Shown piece after piece: positions 1-10,054 of a DNA stretch of 10,054 nucleotides. The notes under the pieces were generated by a model. The model had not been told where the DNA came from, did no database searches, and worked only from the letters and a program-made list of their open reading frames with translations. The translations under genes were made by a program, and so were the position numbers. The stretch's first letter is position 1. Each line of letters starts with the position of its first letter. Location: the NCBI GenBank assembly GCA_028565635.1, contig JAOXYB010068567.1, positions 1 to 10,054 of the forward strand. Direction: 5' to 3'. Origin of the DNA: Phoronis ovalis. Its lineage: Eukaryota > Phoronida > Phoronidae.

Positions 1-3406
<3,406 letters not shown>

Positions 3407-3419
3407 TACGATCAAGCTT

Positions 3420-3431
3420 CTATGTGATCAT
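3420..3431 (-). other. Three-codon uORF in the predicted GH31 5' UTR
   Basis: ATG ATC ACA TAG ends 13 bases before the main ATG. It lies downstream of the predicted start site, so it would be in the mRNA and could reduce translation modestly. No conservation evidence is available. Confidence 0.3.
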
Positions 3432-3473
3432 AATATGTAATGGGGTCAAGAAGGTACTGAGATTAATGAGTTC

Positions 3474-3481
3474 TATTTATA
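3474..3481 (-). promoter_or_regulatory. TATA box for the GH31 gene
   Basis: On the minus strand this reads TATAAATA, a full consensus match, 68 bp upstream of the ATG at 3406. That spacing predicts transcription starting near 3450 and a 5' UTR of about 45 bases. A TCAGTA initiator-like match sits at 3460-3455, slightly closer to the TATA box than usual. Such short AT motifs arise easily by chance in AT-rich DNA. Confidence 0.4.
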
Positions 3482-4380
3482 TTGTTACAGGTGCATATCT
3501 AATCATCTCTCTGATAAGAAGTGCGAAATTCGCTAACCGGCTTTATCTTCATGCATGTCCTTCCACAACAGGCCCCCAAATAATAATGTTTGATATTCTT
3601 GTTTACTCATATCTCATAAAGTTTTACAGGCTAAACGTCCACCACCTAAGAATTCACGAGAGCTGCGAGTATGAGAACAGATGAGAGCATCGTGAATAGT
3701 TTTTTGCCAAAGATTTCCGGTGAGATAAGTTATAGTACTCGGAACAGTATATTCATATTGTCATCAGTTATACATATAAAGAAGGCCACGCAATAATTGT
3801 ACACTCCATTACAATTTAACGCAACTAGTACATCATAGACACGGTACTTATGTACGCTAATAACGGTAATTGTAAAAAAAATATTTGAATATGAACAAGC
3901 TTGGTTTAAAAGCACCTCAGGAGCGCTTTGAATCTGCCATATTGATACGATTAGTAAAAAAGAACTCTGGATTAATTACCAGTAAACAATGTACTTTGTT
4001 TATTTTATCAATATCAATATTTTTGGAGCACTAAAATCAAATAAAAATTTTCATATTTATTTATACCCAAAAAATTCTTACGAAGTAAGGTGGTTTCCTT
4101 CATCTGATTACAGAAAACCCCACCAGGAGGTCTCTAGTTGCCCATTTGTGAACTTGCCAATTTTTGCATGAAACTTCCGCGAAAGATCATAAAAACATTC
4201 GTGGTAATTAACTGGTATTGAAAAATCAAATGTTCCATGTGCCAGCATAAACAAGTTGTACAGAATTGAGTTATGGTCAGAAGCATCCAAAGAGGATAAT
4301 TTTTTATGACTTTATATAGCAAACCAGCATATTTTTTTACATGTCTCATGTTTAGATAAACCATTTGGTAATGTAGCTTG
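3482..4380. other. Intergenic DNA, left part
   Basis: No gene could be supported. It is AT-rich with short open frames lacking coding character. An 8-bp perfect inverted repeat, ATTCACGA / TCGTGAAT (3652-3659 / 3690-3697), is the only structure noted and is within chance expectation. Confidence 0.6.
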
Positions 4381-4403
4381 GAAGGCCATCTCTGTTTCCC
4401 ACT

Positions 4404-4606
4404 CACCAGCAAGCTGATTTTTTTTAAATTCACCAGCCAGCTTAAAATGCAGGGGAATTCTATCTGCCAGCTGAAATTTGCAAAAAAAATGTTGTTTCAA
4501 GGGATTTCGTGCTTAAATAAATCATTTAGTGGTGTTGTTGTGGGGAATTAGATCTGTTCCCCATTACCAGCTGGATGAACTGTTTAAGGTTTGCCAGCCA
4601 GCCAGA
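4404..4606. repeat. Degenerate CCAGC-rich direct repeats
   Basis: Variants of CACCAGC-AGCTGA occur at about 4404-4416, 4431-4444 and 4464-4475, with more diverged CCAGC copies near 4566 and 4592-4606. GGGGAATT followed by ATCTG recurs near 4453 and 4540, about 87 bp apart. This looks like an old, decayed tandem or interspersed repeat of unknown family. Confidence 0.5.
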
Positions 4607-4705
4607 CTCGTCTTGGGGAAGAGACTCGGTGGGTGCTTCCGTTATGGTAAACTGGAAGAACGGAGTATGAAGGCTATAGGGGGTATCGCGAGCAGCGAGT
4701 AATGG

Positions 4706-4769
4706 GGTCTGTTAAGAGCGAGCAGCGAGCATTGCTTGGTCTGTTAAGTGCGATCAGTGAGCATTGCTT
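4706..4769. repeat. 32-bp tandem repeat, two units
   Basis: Unit A (4706-4737) and unit B (4738-4769) abut exactly and differ at three positions. The shared core is GGTCTGTTAAG, then GCGA-CAG-GAGCATTGCTT. A diverged third copy lies at 4905-4932, and partial copies at 4688-4700 (GCGAGCAGCGAGT) and 4944-4954 (TGCGAGCATTG). The fragments span about 270 bp, interrupted by poly-T tracts (12 T near 4879-4890). Confidence 0.8.
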
Positions 4770-4904
4770 TTTGGCGACCATTTTTGTTGCTTTGTTTCAT
4801 AATTTTGTCAACTATTTTATTTTGTCGTTTTTTTTTGCTTGTCGATATTTTGGCGATCGTTTTTTTTTGGAACCTGTATTTTTTTTTTTTGGTTGTTAAT
4901 TTTT

Positions 4905-4932
4905 CTTGTTAAGTGCGAGCAGCAAGCATTGC
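4905..4932. repeat. Diverged third copy of the 32-bp repeat
   Basis: It reads CTTGTTAAGTGCGAGCAGCA then AGCATTGC, sharing GTTAAG-GCGA-CAG-AGCATTGC with the tandem pair about 140 bp to the left. T-rich sequence intervenes. Confidence 0.65.
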
Positions 4933-4960
4933 CGATTTTTAAATGCGAGCATTGTACCTT

Positions 4961-4979
4961 GGGGGTACCCCCTACCCCC
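4961..4979. repeat. GGGGGTACCCCC palindrome followed by a TACCCCC repeat
   Basis: A perfect 12-bp palindrome (4961-4972) is followed at once by a second TACCCCC (4973-4979). It stands out as a GC-rich island in AT-rich, T-tract-rich DNA and closes the GCGAGCA repeat region. It may be part of an interspersed repeat or a protein-binding site. Confidence 0.7.
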
Positions 4980-5001
4980 TCGAGTATGCTGTCGCTGTTA
5001 A

Positions 5002-5017
5002 AGAACATCGGTGTTCT
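5002..5017. repeat. Inverted repeat AGAACA/TGTTCT
   Basis: Perfect 6-bp arms around a 4-base spacer. It is the first of four inverted repeats in about 390 bp upstream of the STAND gene. Confidence 0.45.
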
Positions 5018-5065
5018 AAATATTAGATAGCTGAATAACTATAATATAGGTTGGATACGTAATAG

Positions 5066-5093
5066 AACACTGCCAATATATTGAAGCAGTGTT
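5066..5093. repeat. Inverted repeat AACACTGC/GCAGTGTT
   Basis: Perfect 8-bp arms (5066-5073 and 5086-5093) with a 12-base A/T-rich loop. Confidence 0.6.
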
Positions 5094-5166
5094 ATAAATA
5101 ATTAAACATTACAAAGCATTGTTATAAGATTAAGTTACCTTAGATTCTAAATCAATGTATTTGTCA

Positions 5167-5195
5167 CATTTGATTGCAGCAAGCGCAATCAAATG
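5167..5195. repeat. Inverted repeat CATTTGATTGC/GCAATCAAATG
   Basis: Perfect 11-bp arms (5167-5177 and 5185-5195) with a 7-base loop, the strongest short hairpin of the intergenic region. A TTGACAA direct repeat follows shortly after (about 5215-5228). Confidence 0.7.
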
Positions 5196-5364
5196 CATAA
5201 ACAATGATGTTCATTTGACAATTGACAAAAGAGGTACTTCCATAGCGCATGCAATAAGAGCTCGGAATTACTGGGAGAGCAGTATCACTGCTACATTTTG
5301 GTAAGTCTTGAAATCCATTCGATCGGGAGAAGTACATCATTCAACGTTTTCTTGCAGTGTATGT

Positions 5365-5392
5365 ATATTACGGGATATATACCCCGTAATAT
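5365..5392. repeat. Inverted repeat ATATTACGGG/CCCGTAATAT
   Basis: Perfect 10-bp arms (5365-5374 and 5383-5392) with an 8-base loop, about 300 bp upstream of the STAND gene's start codon. Confidence 0.7.
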
Positions 5393-5689
5393 GTACATGT
5401 AAACGTATGCTATAATCTCAAAGTATGTGCCCGGAAAGTATAATCATCTCGCTCTTTTTCAATAAGTTTTGCTCCAGACCTATAAAGTCCAGAATACAGC
5501 TGAGTTAATGTTTTCAAGCGGTGCGGTGTAGACTAAGTAATGTTAAATTTGTTTTATTTGATAACAAGCACGTTTTTCTTCATTTTATTATATAATTTAA
5601 TTTTCATTGCCGTAGGTAGGTAGCCTTCTTTCCTGCAATCATTTATATACCTTGATGTACATGTCGAGTGCGATTAATTTACGTCAAAG
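5393..5689 (+). other. Upstream region of the STAND gene
   Basis: Mostly AT-rich, with a GTAGGTAGGTAG run at 5612-5623. A strong donor-like GTAAGT at 5301 and a TTTTCTTGCAG acceptor-like site ending at 5357 could mark a 5' UTR intron, but this is a guess. No coding exon is visible. Confidence 0.4.
5643..5649 (+). promoter_or_regulatory. Possible TATA box for the STAND gene
   Basis: TTATATA lies about 45 bp before the start codon. If used, transcription would begin near 5673-5680. That leaves a very short 5' UTR and excludes the upstream ATG at 5661. The match is weak and the region is A/T-rich. Confidence 0.25.
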
Positions 5690-5720
5690 ATGTCAGCTGC
5701 GTCTCGCGCCTCCTCTCTGA
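5661..5720 (+). other. Overlapping upstream ORF at the STAND gene start
   Basis: An ATG at 5661 opens a 19-codon frame that overlaps the main start (5690) in another frame and stops at 5718-5720. If transcription starts upstream of 5661, it would compete with the main start. If the TATA-like box at 5643 is used, it is not in the mRNA. Confidence 0.35.
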
Positions 5721-5780
5721 GTTTCGAGTCTAGACATGAAGGTTCAAGAGCGTCATCACATACATCGACAGGATCTGCAG
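5690..5780 (+). other. STAND gene exon 1: Ser-rich leader
   Basis: It encodes 30 residues, 11 of them Ser with several Arg and Thr, predicted disordered and not a signal peptide. It is more GC- and CpG-rich than surrounding DNA. The phase-1 junction restores Ala31 exactly, but no transcript evidence exists, so another upstream exon could be used instead. Confidence 0.7.
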
Positions 5781-8700
5781 GTAACTAATATCAAACTAAA
5801 AAATGCAGTTCATGCAAAAGTGAAAGATAATTCTAAATCTACCAGCTCTTTAGAATGTGCATGATGAACAGAAACTGGCTGATGAAAAAAAATACTGTAC
5901 GTTTTTAATATTACACTTCCTTCACAAAATAATTAACTGGGCTTTATGATGCCATGCATTCACAACGCCATTAGTGTTATGTCTGAGAAGGTAAGTCTAA
6001 ATAATGCCAGTAATCTGTCTGCATAGTTTTAGTGCAGTTATTTAATTGTTCTAATTATAAAATGTTGTTTTCCGTTGCTAAGGGTATGATGCAGTCCTGT
6101 TAATCGAAACTATAATCCAGCAATTAGCCTGATTAATAAGTTGGGAAGTTGGAATCAATAAAATTATAAGGATTTGCCTAAATAACTCATTGAGAACCTT
6201 ATTATAAAAAGTAAATTAACCATAATATTATATCAAGATTCAATAAATTTGAATGCAAAAAAGTCATTGATTATACACACACCGTATTTCGGCTAAATAA
6301 GTTTTAAATCTTATTGATATGATTCAGATCAATCAATGGTAAAATTATATAACGTACAGCTGTAAAACAATTAAAAATGCAATTGTTTTGTTTTAGTTAA
6401 TTGTTTTGAGGTAATTGTTTCTTTCTGCACTTGTACCGGGGTATGATTTACTTCTATGCAAGATTTTATAAATTCAAAATCCAGATAGTGAGCAGAGACA
6501 AGTAATTAAAGTTTCGCTGATTTCTGTACACTGATCAGAGATGCTGGGATTGTGTTTCCGTTCATGTTCAAAATGCAATTTTGTAATTCTATAAATATTA
6601 ATATATATGTAAAGCAAATTTCTACTAAAAATGTGTTTAATGAATTGTTTTCTAATACAATATTACATGACAAATCCTTACTGAACCTTATTTCAGCGAT
6701 TTTACGGCAGACTCCTATACAGCGGTTACCAGGGAGAAATGCAAGTTTCACAGGACGAGAGTTTTTAATGCAACAAGTCAAGACAAAGCTTCGTTCTAGC
6801 AACATGATAGCTTTGATAGGCGATAAAGGCATAGGAAAGTCTGAACTGGCCTGTGAATATGCATATCGTGAACAAAACTCGTACGACATTGTGAGATGGA
6901 TAGATGGTTCCAAGCAAGGACTTCTACAGTCACTTATTATCTTGGCAGATGACTTAGGAGCTGAAACACTGGGCTTCAACGTGGATGACATTACTGATCA
7001 ATTACGAAACCGTTTGCGTAACGTGAAGTCATATTTATTAATTATTGATAATATTAGTGAATATGATAGCCTTCTGTCAATGCTGCCACCTGGTGATGGA
7101 AGTAGTATTCATCATATTATAATGACGTCACATGCAACAACAGGTTTGAGTTGTGTGACACTAAACATTGATGTTTTTAGTGTTGAAGAAAGCATTCATT
7201 ACTTAAGTGCGGAGTTAAAAGAAGTTTTCAAAGAAAATGTTAACAGAAGTTTTGGTCAAGTTCTCGGTTTAGATAGTGGTCCTAGTGGAAACCCGTATGC
7301 ACATTTAGCGCAAAGCAATGATTGTCATCCACTTGCACTATCCCTTGCCACTGGTTATATCAAAACTACATCATGCACATTTGAAAATTATCTCGCAGCA
7401 GTAGATAAAACTCCCATAGATTTAATCAACGTAGAACTGGGGTTAGAAAGCTACGAGAAAACAGTCATGAAAATCTGGCTGGTAATTCTCGAATCACTGA
7501 ACAAGATAAACCCAAAGAGCCTTCTAATGATTACTTGGTGTGCTTTTGTATCATCTCATAACATCCCAATCTCCCTATTTAAATCATTCTTTGGTGAGCA
7601 GCTCAACACAGCTACAGCTAGAAGTGTGGCCTCTTCTAGACAAAATGGCATCAAAGGTGATCCACGCAACGATAGTATGGTAATGTTGCTGATGAAGTTT
7701 GGTTTGCTGTCCACCAGTTGTCAGTCAAGTTGTTTACAAATACACCCTTTGTTGCAAAAATTAATTCTATGTTCTGTGTTTGGAACTCAAAGAATTTCTA
7801 GAATTCCTCAGTACGATCTCCTAAATGATGTTTTTAAACCTTTAGTGCAATGTATTAAAGAATGGATCTTGGACGCCACTTATTCGTCAGCAAATGTTGC
7901 CAGTTTACGATATTTCTTACCTCATCTACTGTTGCTGGAAGAACAACTGGAGAATCATCGAGATCCAAAGCCCGTGGTTGGCAGTTTTGGCAACAAAGAA
8001 ATTCTTAAACTGCTTGAAGATCTGCTAATTTCTCATTATAAAATGACTGAAGGATTAGATGATGGTTCCAGTGAAAATGTTTGCAGAAAACTAATTACGG
8101 TAACATCTACTCTCTATGGGGGAAACCATTTGAAGGCTGGCCAAGCCCATGGTTACCTAGGTAACAGCTTAATCAAGAATGAGAAACAGAAAGAGGCGAG
8201 TGAAGAGCTGGAACGGGCATTAGCTTTACATACCAAACACAGGGGATACGATGATGATGAAACTGCTACAATTTTACTCAAGCTAGGTCTGGTGACGCAA
8301 CAACTGAAAGATTTCAATACAGCTAAGAATTATTTTGAGCAGTGTTTGAAAATTACCCAAAAAAATCACGGCGAAAATCATATTAAAAATGCTGAGGCTA
8401 TTTCTAACATCGGTTTGATCTTGCAGTGTCAGAATAGGTTTCCAGAGGCAAGGGTACAATTGGAAAAGGCATTGCGAATCAAAGAAACAACCCGAGGACA
8501 GCATCACTCAGAATGTGCAGAAGCAATGCATATTCTTGGACAACTTCTTCGCGACATGAAATCAACAACAGAAGCTAAGCATTACTTTCAAAAAGCTCTA
8601 AATATTTTTGAAAAGGTTTACGGAAAAGATCACATTAAGTTCGTCGGTATCTTGAACAGCCTCGGATCGGCTATGCAAGAAGAAAATGATGCACAAGGCG

Positions 8701-9449
8701 CAATGCAATGTTACGAAAGGTCACTACGGATTCGAGAGGAAACCTATGGAATCGATCATCCAGACAGCGCGGACACTTTAAGTAGCTTGGGTCAGACACT
8801 CCGCGATATGGGAGAGTTCGATGAAGCATTGACCAATTATGGTAAAGCTCTGAAGATAAAAGAGAAAACTACTGGTACAGATAACACTAATTATGCTGAT
8901 GCTGTGACTGATTTAGCTTACGCTAATCAGGATGCGGGAAACGATTCAGAATCAAAGCACAACTTTGAAAAGGCAATCGTTATTTTTGACAGAGTTAATG
9001 GAAAGAACCACATCTCCTCGGTTACAGCTTTAAGGGGTTTGGGACGCTTCTACTCCAACAGAAAGGATTTTGACACGGCCGAGCTCTATTACAAAAGGAT
9101 ACTGATGATTAATGAACAGGCGTACGGGAAATCAGGTCGGCAATACGGTGATGCTCTGGCTAGTCTTGGAACCGTACAAAGAGTAAGAGGGCATTTGACA
9201 GGTGCTAAAGATTGCTTCACTCAAGCTTTAAGAATACGGGAAGAAACGTTTGGTCGAGATCATATTAGTTCTGGCATTTTATGGAAGAGTCTAGGTGTTG
9301 TAATGAAGGACTTAAGAGATCTACCTGGAGCAAAGTCTGCACTTGAACATGCTTTCTACGTATACTCTAAACATAACTACCCATCAAATCATACCATCAT
9401 GGTAAACATTACTCAAGAGTTGCAAGATGTTCTCCAACAAATGAACTAG
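5690..9449 (+). CDS. NB-ARC (STAND) ATPase with ten C-terminal TPRs, two exons (5690-5780 and 6697-9449)
   Basis: The predicted protein has 947 residues. Exon 1 (Met at 5690, A at -3, upstream in-frame stop at 5675) gives a Ser-rich 30-residue leader. Donor G|GTAACT and acceptor TTATTTCAG|CG match in phase 1 and rebuild Ala31. An NB-ARC ATPase follows: FTGRE at 48-52, Walker A GDKGIGKS 72-79, Walker B LLIIDNI 144-150, sensor-1 region IIMTSH 171-176, GLPL-type CHPLAL 240-245. Next are a winged-helix region (about 298-329), IHPL near 379-382, a helical linker to about 510, and ten kinesin-light-chain-type TPRs (511-929). By family knowledge such proteins switch between ADP- and ATP-bound states and oligomerise through the ATPase, while the TPRs sense or bind a partner, as in APAF1 and NLRs. 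No death, CARD, TIR or other effector domain is visible. The partner is unknown. Annotation pipelines often call such proteins nephrocystin-3-like or kinesin light chain-like; that resemblance is mainly in the TPRs. Confidence 0.92.
5781..6696 (+). other. STAND gene intron (916 bp)
   Basis: GTAACT..TTATTTCAG. AT-rich, with no frame-compatible internal exon found. The frame of exon 2 stays open back to 6552, but that stretch is low-complexity (rich in Asn, Ile, Phe, Lys) and unlike the NB-ARC family, so I treat it as intron. A strong donor GTAAGT at 5991 follows an ATG (5979), but splicing to 6697 would shift the frame. Confidence 0.75.
6819..6842 (+). other. Walker A (P-loop) of the NB-ARC domain
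   Basis: GDKGIGKS fits GxxxxGK[ST], with Lys78 and Ser79 of the 947-residue model as the phosphate- and Mg-binding residues. Walker B (LLIIDNI, Asp148) is also intact, so nucleotide binding is expected. Confidence 0.93.
8136..9392 (+). repeat. Ten in-frame 42-residue TPR units (126-bp period)
   Basis: Model residues 511-929 form ten back-to-back TPRs of the kinesin-light-chain/TPR_12 type. Each has LG near position 10, a small residue then Ala near 25, an aromatic near 29, AL near 33 and usually G-x-x-H at the end. Units 2-10 start near 8259, 8382, 8508, 8634, 8760, 8886, 9012, 9138 and 9264. Units 1 and 2 are 41 residues and unit 10 is 43; the rest are 42. The array should form a right-handed superhelix with a concave peptide-binding face. 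Repeats are diverged at DNA level, so the array is old. Confidence 0.92.
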
Positions 9450-9489
9450 TCCTTGATATCAGGGTGTCATTCCACAAATCTACAGAATT

Positions 9490-9499
9490 AATAAATAAA
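9490..9499 (+). terminator. Polyadenylation signal of the STAND gene
   Basis: Two overlapping AATAAA hexamers (9490-9495 and 9494-9499) begin 41 bases after the stop codon. This implies a 3' UTR of roughly 60-80 bases. A further AATAAA at 9770-9775 is a possible distal site. Confidence 0.7.
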
Positions 9500-10054
9500 G
9501 GCAAGTGTCCTTACAACACAAACTCACTAGGTTATATGCAAATCGATGCACTGACTTCCTAATTAGTATTTTGCTCAACAGGTGACTGCAATTGAATTAG
9601 TGAAATTGAACTAGGGAATGAAAGGTCAGTTTGTATATGGTTTGTGAGACCTACAAGTAGGTTTACTCAGTTTGTTCCAATATTTTACAATTACATTGTT
9701 AAATGTTCAAAACTTTGGATGGAAGAAAGAATTGCATTTAAGGCTAAGCTGGACCCTCGTCACTGTTTAAATAAAAATTCATGAAAAATCTGCATTACAT
9801 TTTTTTCACTGAAAAGAGATGTTTTCTAAAACTTTAACAGCCAAGCTATGTCATAATGGTATTTTCAAACTATTGTATAAAATGTATGAAATTTAATTAG
9901 CATTTAATTACACCCTACGAAAATTGTTAGGTACATCCTACAGGAACACTCAGTAGATAAAAATTAAAAAACTAATTAATACTCTCATAATTTGTTTTTG
10001 ACCATTTTTAAATTGCACCAGGGATTTTGATTATATAATCAATTTAGTGTTTTT
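9500..10054. other. Downstream intergenic DNA
   Basis: AT-rich with no supported gene on either strand. It contains ACCTAC-AA-GTAGGT (9649-9662) and several TTTAATTA runs near 9891-9910. Nothing else notable. Confidence 0.65.

Larger units (their letters stand above)
6697..9449 (+). other. STAND gene exon 2: ATPase, winged helix, linker and TPRs in one exon
   Basis: An uninterrupted 2753-bp exon ending TAG at 9447-9449. It carries the whole NB-ARC to TPR architecture (917 residues), in contrast to the neighbouring gene whose exons are 97-217 bp. The match to the family starts within a few residues of the acceptor (RLPGRNASFTGRE). Confidence 0.9.

Noticed and set aside
3424-3684. 86-codon plus-strand frame upstream of the GH31 gene
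   Set aside because: It overlaps the predicted GH31 promoter, its composition is typical of AT-rich noncoding DNA, and no homologue is recognised.
4108-4500. Minus-strand short frames up to 99 codons in the intergenic region
   Set aside because: There is no recognisable domain, they overlap each other in different frames, and they include the degenerate CCAGC repeats. A very old pseudogene cannot be excluded.
5002-5017. Steroid-receptor-type response element AGAACA..TGTTCT
   Set aside because: The spacer is four bases, not the three needed for that element.
4702-5030. Overlapping short frames on both strands in the T-rich repeat region
   Set aside because: The translations are dominated by poly-Phe or poly-Lys from T tracts and repeat copies, so they are not coding-like.
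5979-5990. Alternative first exon ATG TCT GAG AAG before a perfect GTAAGT donor
   Set aside because: Joining it to 6697 puts the ATPase out of frame. It could be a non-coding or alternative exon, but nothing supports it.
6552-6696. Extension of the STAND protein upstream to an ATG at 6552
   Set aside because: The added 48 residues are low-complexity and AT-driven, with no family similarity. TTATTTCAG gives a good acceptor at 6696, and the Ser-rich exon at 5690-5780 joins there in the correct phase.
6506-6991. 161-codon open frame antisense to the STAND gene start
   Set aside because: It is a shadow of the NB-ARC coding strand and intron, with no recognisable domain.
8283-8507. 74-codon antisense frame inside the TPR array
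   Set aside because: It is complementary to conserved TPR coding sequence and has no independent features.

Overview
The window reads as AT-rich nuclear DNA of an animal. It holds the 5' half of one intron-rich gene on the minus strand and one complete two-exon gene on the plus strand, arranged head to head. Animal origin is inferred from three things: GT..AG introns mostly of 200-330 bp that restore reading frame exactly, a membrane-anchored trefoil/GH31 alpha-glucosidase, and an NB-ARC (STAND) ATPase fused to kinesin-light-chain-type TPRs. Short introns and low GC would suit an early-branching animal (placozoan, sponge or cnidarian) or a tunicate. The sequence alone does not settle this.

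Left part (3406 down to 1, minus strand): eight exons of a GH31 alpha-glucosidase of the maltase-glucoamylase / sucrase-isomaltase / lysosomal acid glucosidase group. The coding order is a short basic tail, a signal-anchor membrane segment, a P-type trefoil domain, the N-terminal beta-sandwich and the start of the catalytic barrel. The gene runs off the left edge before the catalytic nucleophile. A good TATA box lies 68 bp upstream of its start codon.

Middle (3407-5689): about 2.3 kb with no supported gene. It holds degenerate CCAGC-rich repeats (about 4404-4606), two exact-length 32-bp tandem units with a third diverged copy, poly-T tracts, the palindrome GGGGGTACCCCC, and a cluster of four perfect-armed inverted repeats (5002-5392) in the upstream region of the right-hand gene.

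Right part (5690-9449, plus strand): a predicted 947-residue protein. A 91-bp Ser-rich first exon is joined across a 916-bp phase-1 intron to a 2753-bp exon. That exon encodes an NB-ARC ATPase, a winged-helix region, a helical linker and ten consecutive 42-residue TPRs. AATAAA signals follow within about 50 bp of the stop. The last 550 bp are AT-rich and featureless.

The two genes have no evident shared pathway: one is a digestive or lysosomal sugar hydrolase, the other an NLR-like signalling/scaffold ATPase. The points most worth a second look are the paired loss of two trefoil cysteines predicted to bond to each other, the absence of a recognisable effector domain and the sensor-1 Arg-to-His change in the STAND protein, a 76-nt hairpin in glucosidase intron 1, and the repeat/palindrome cluster between the genes.
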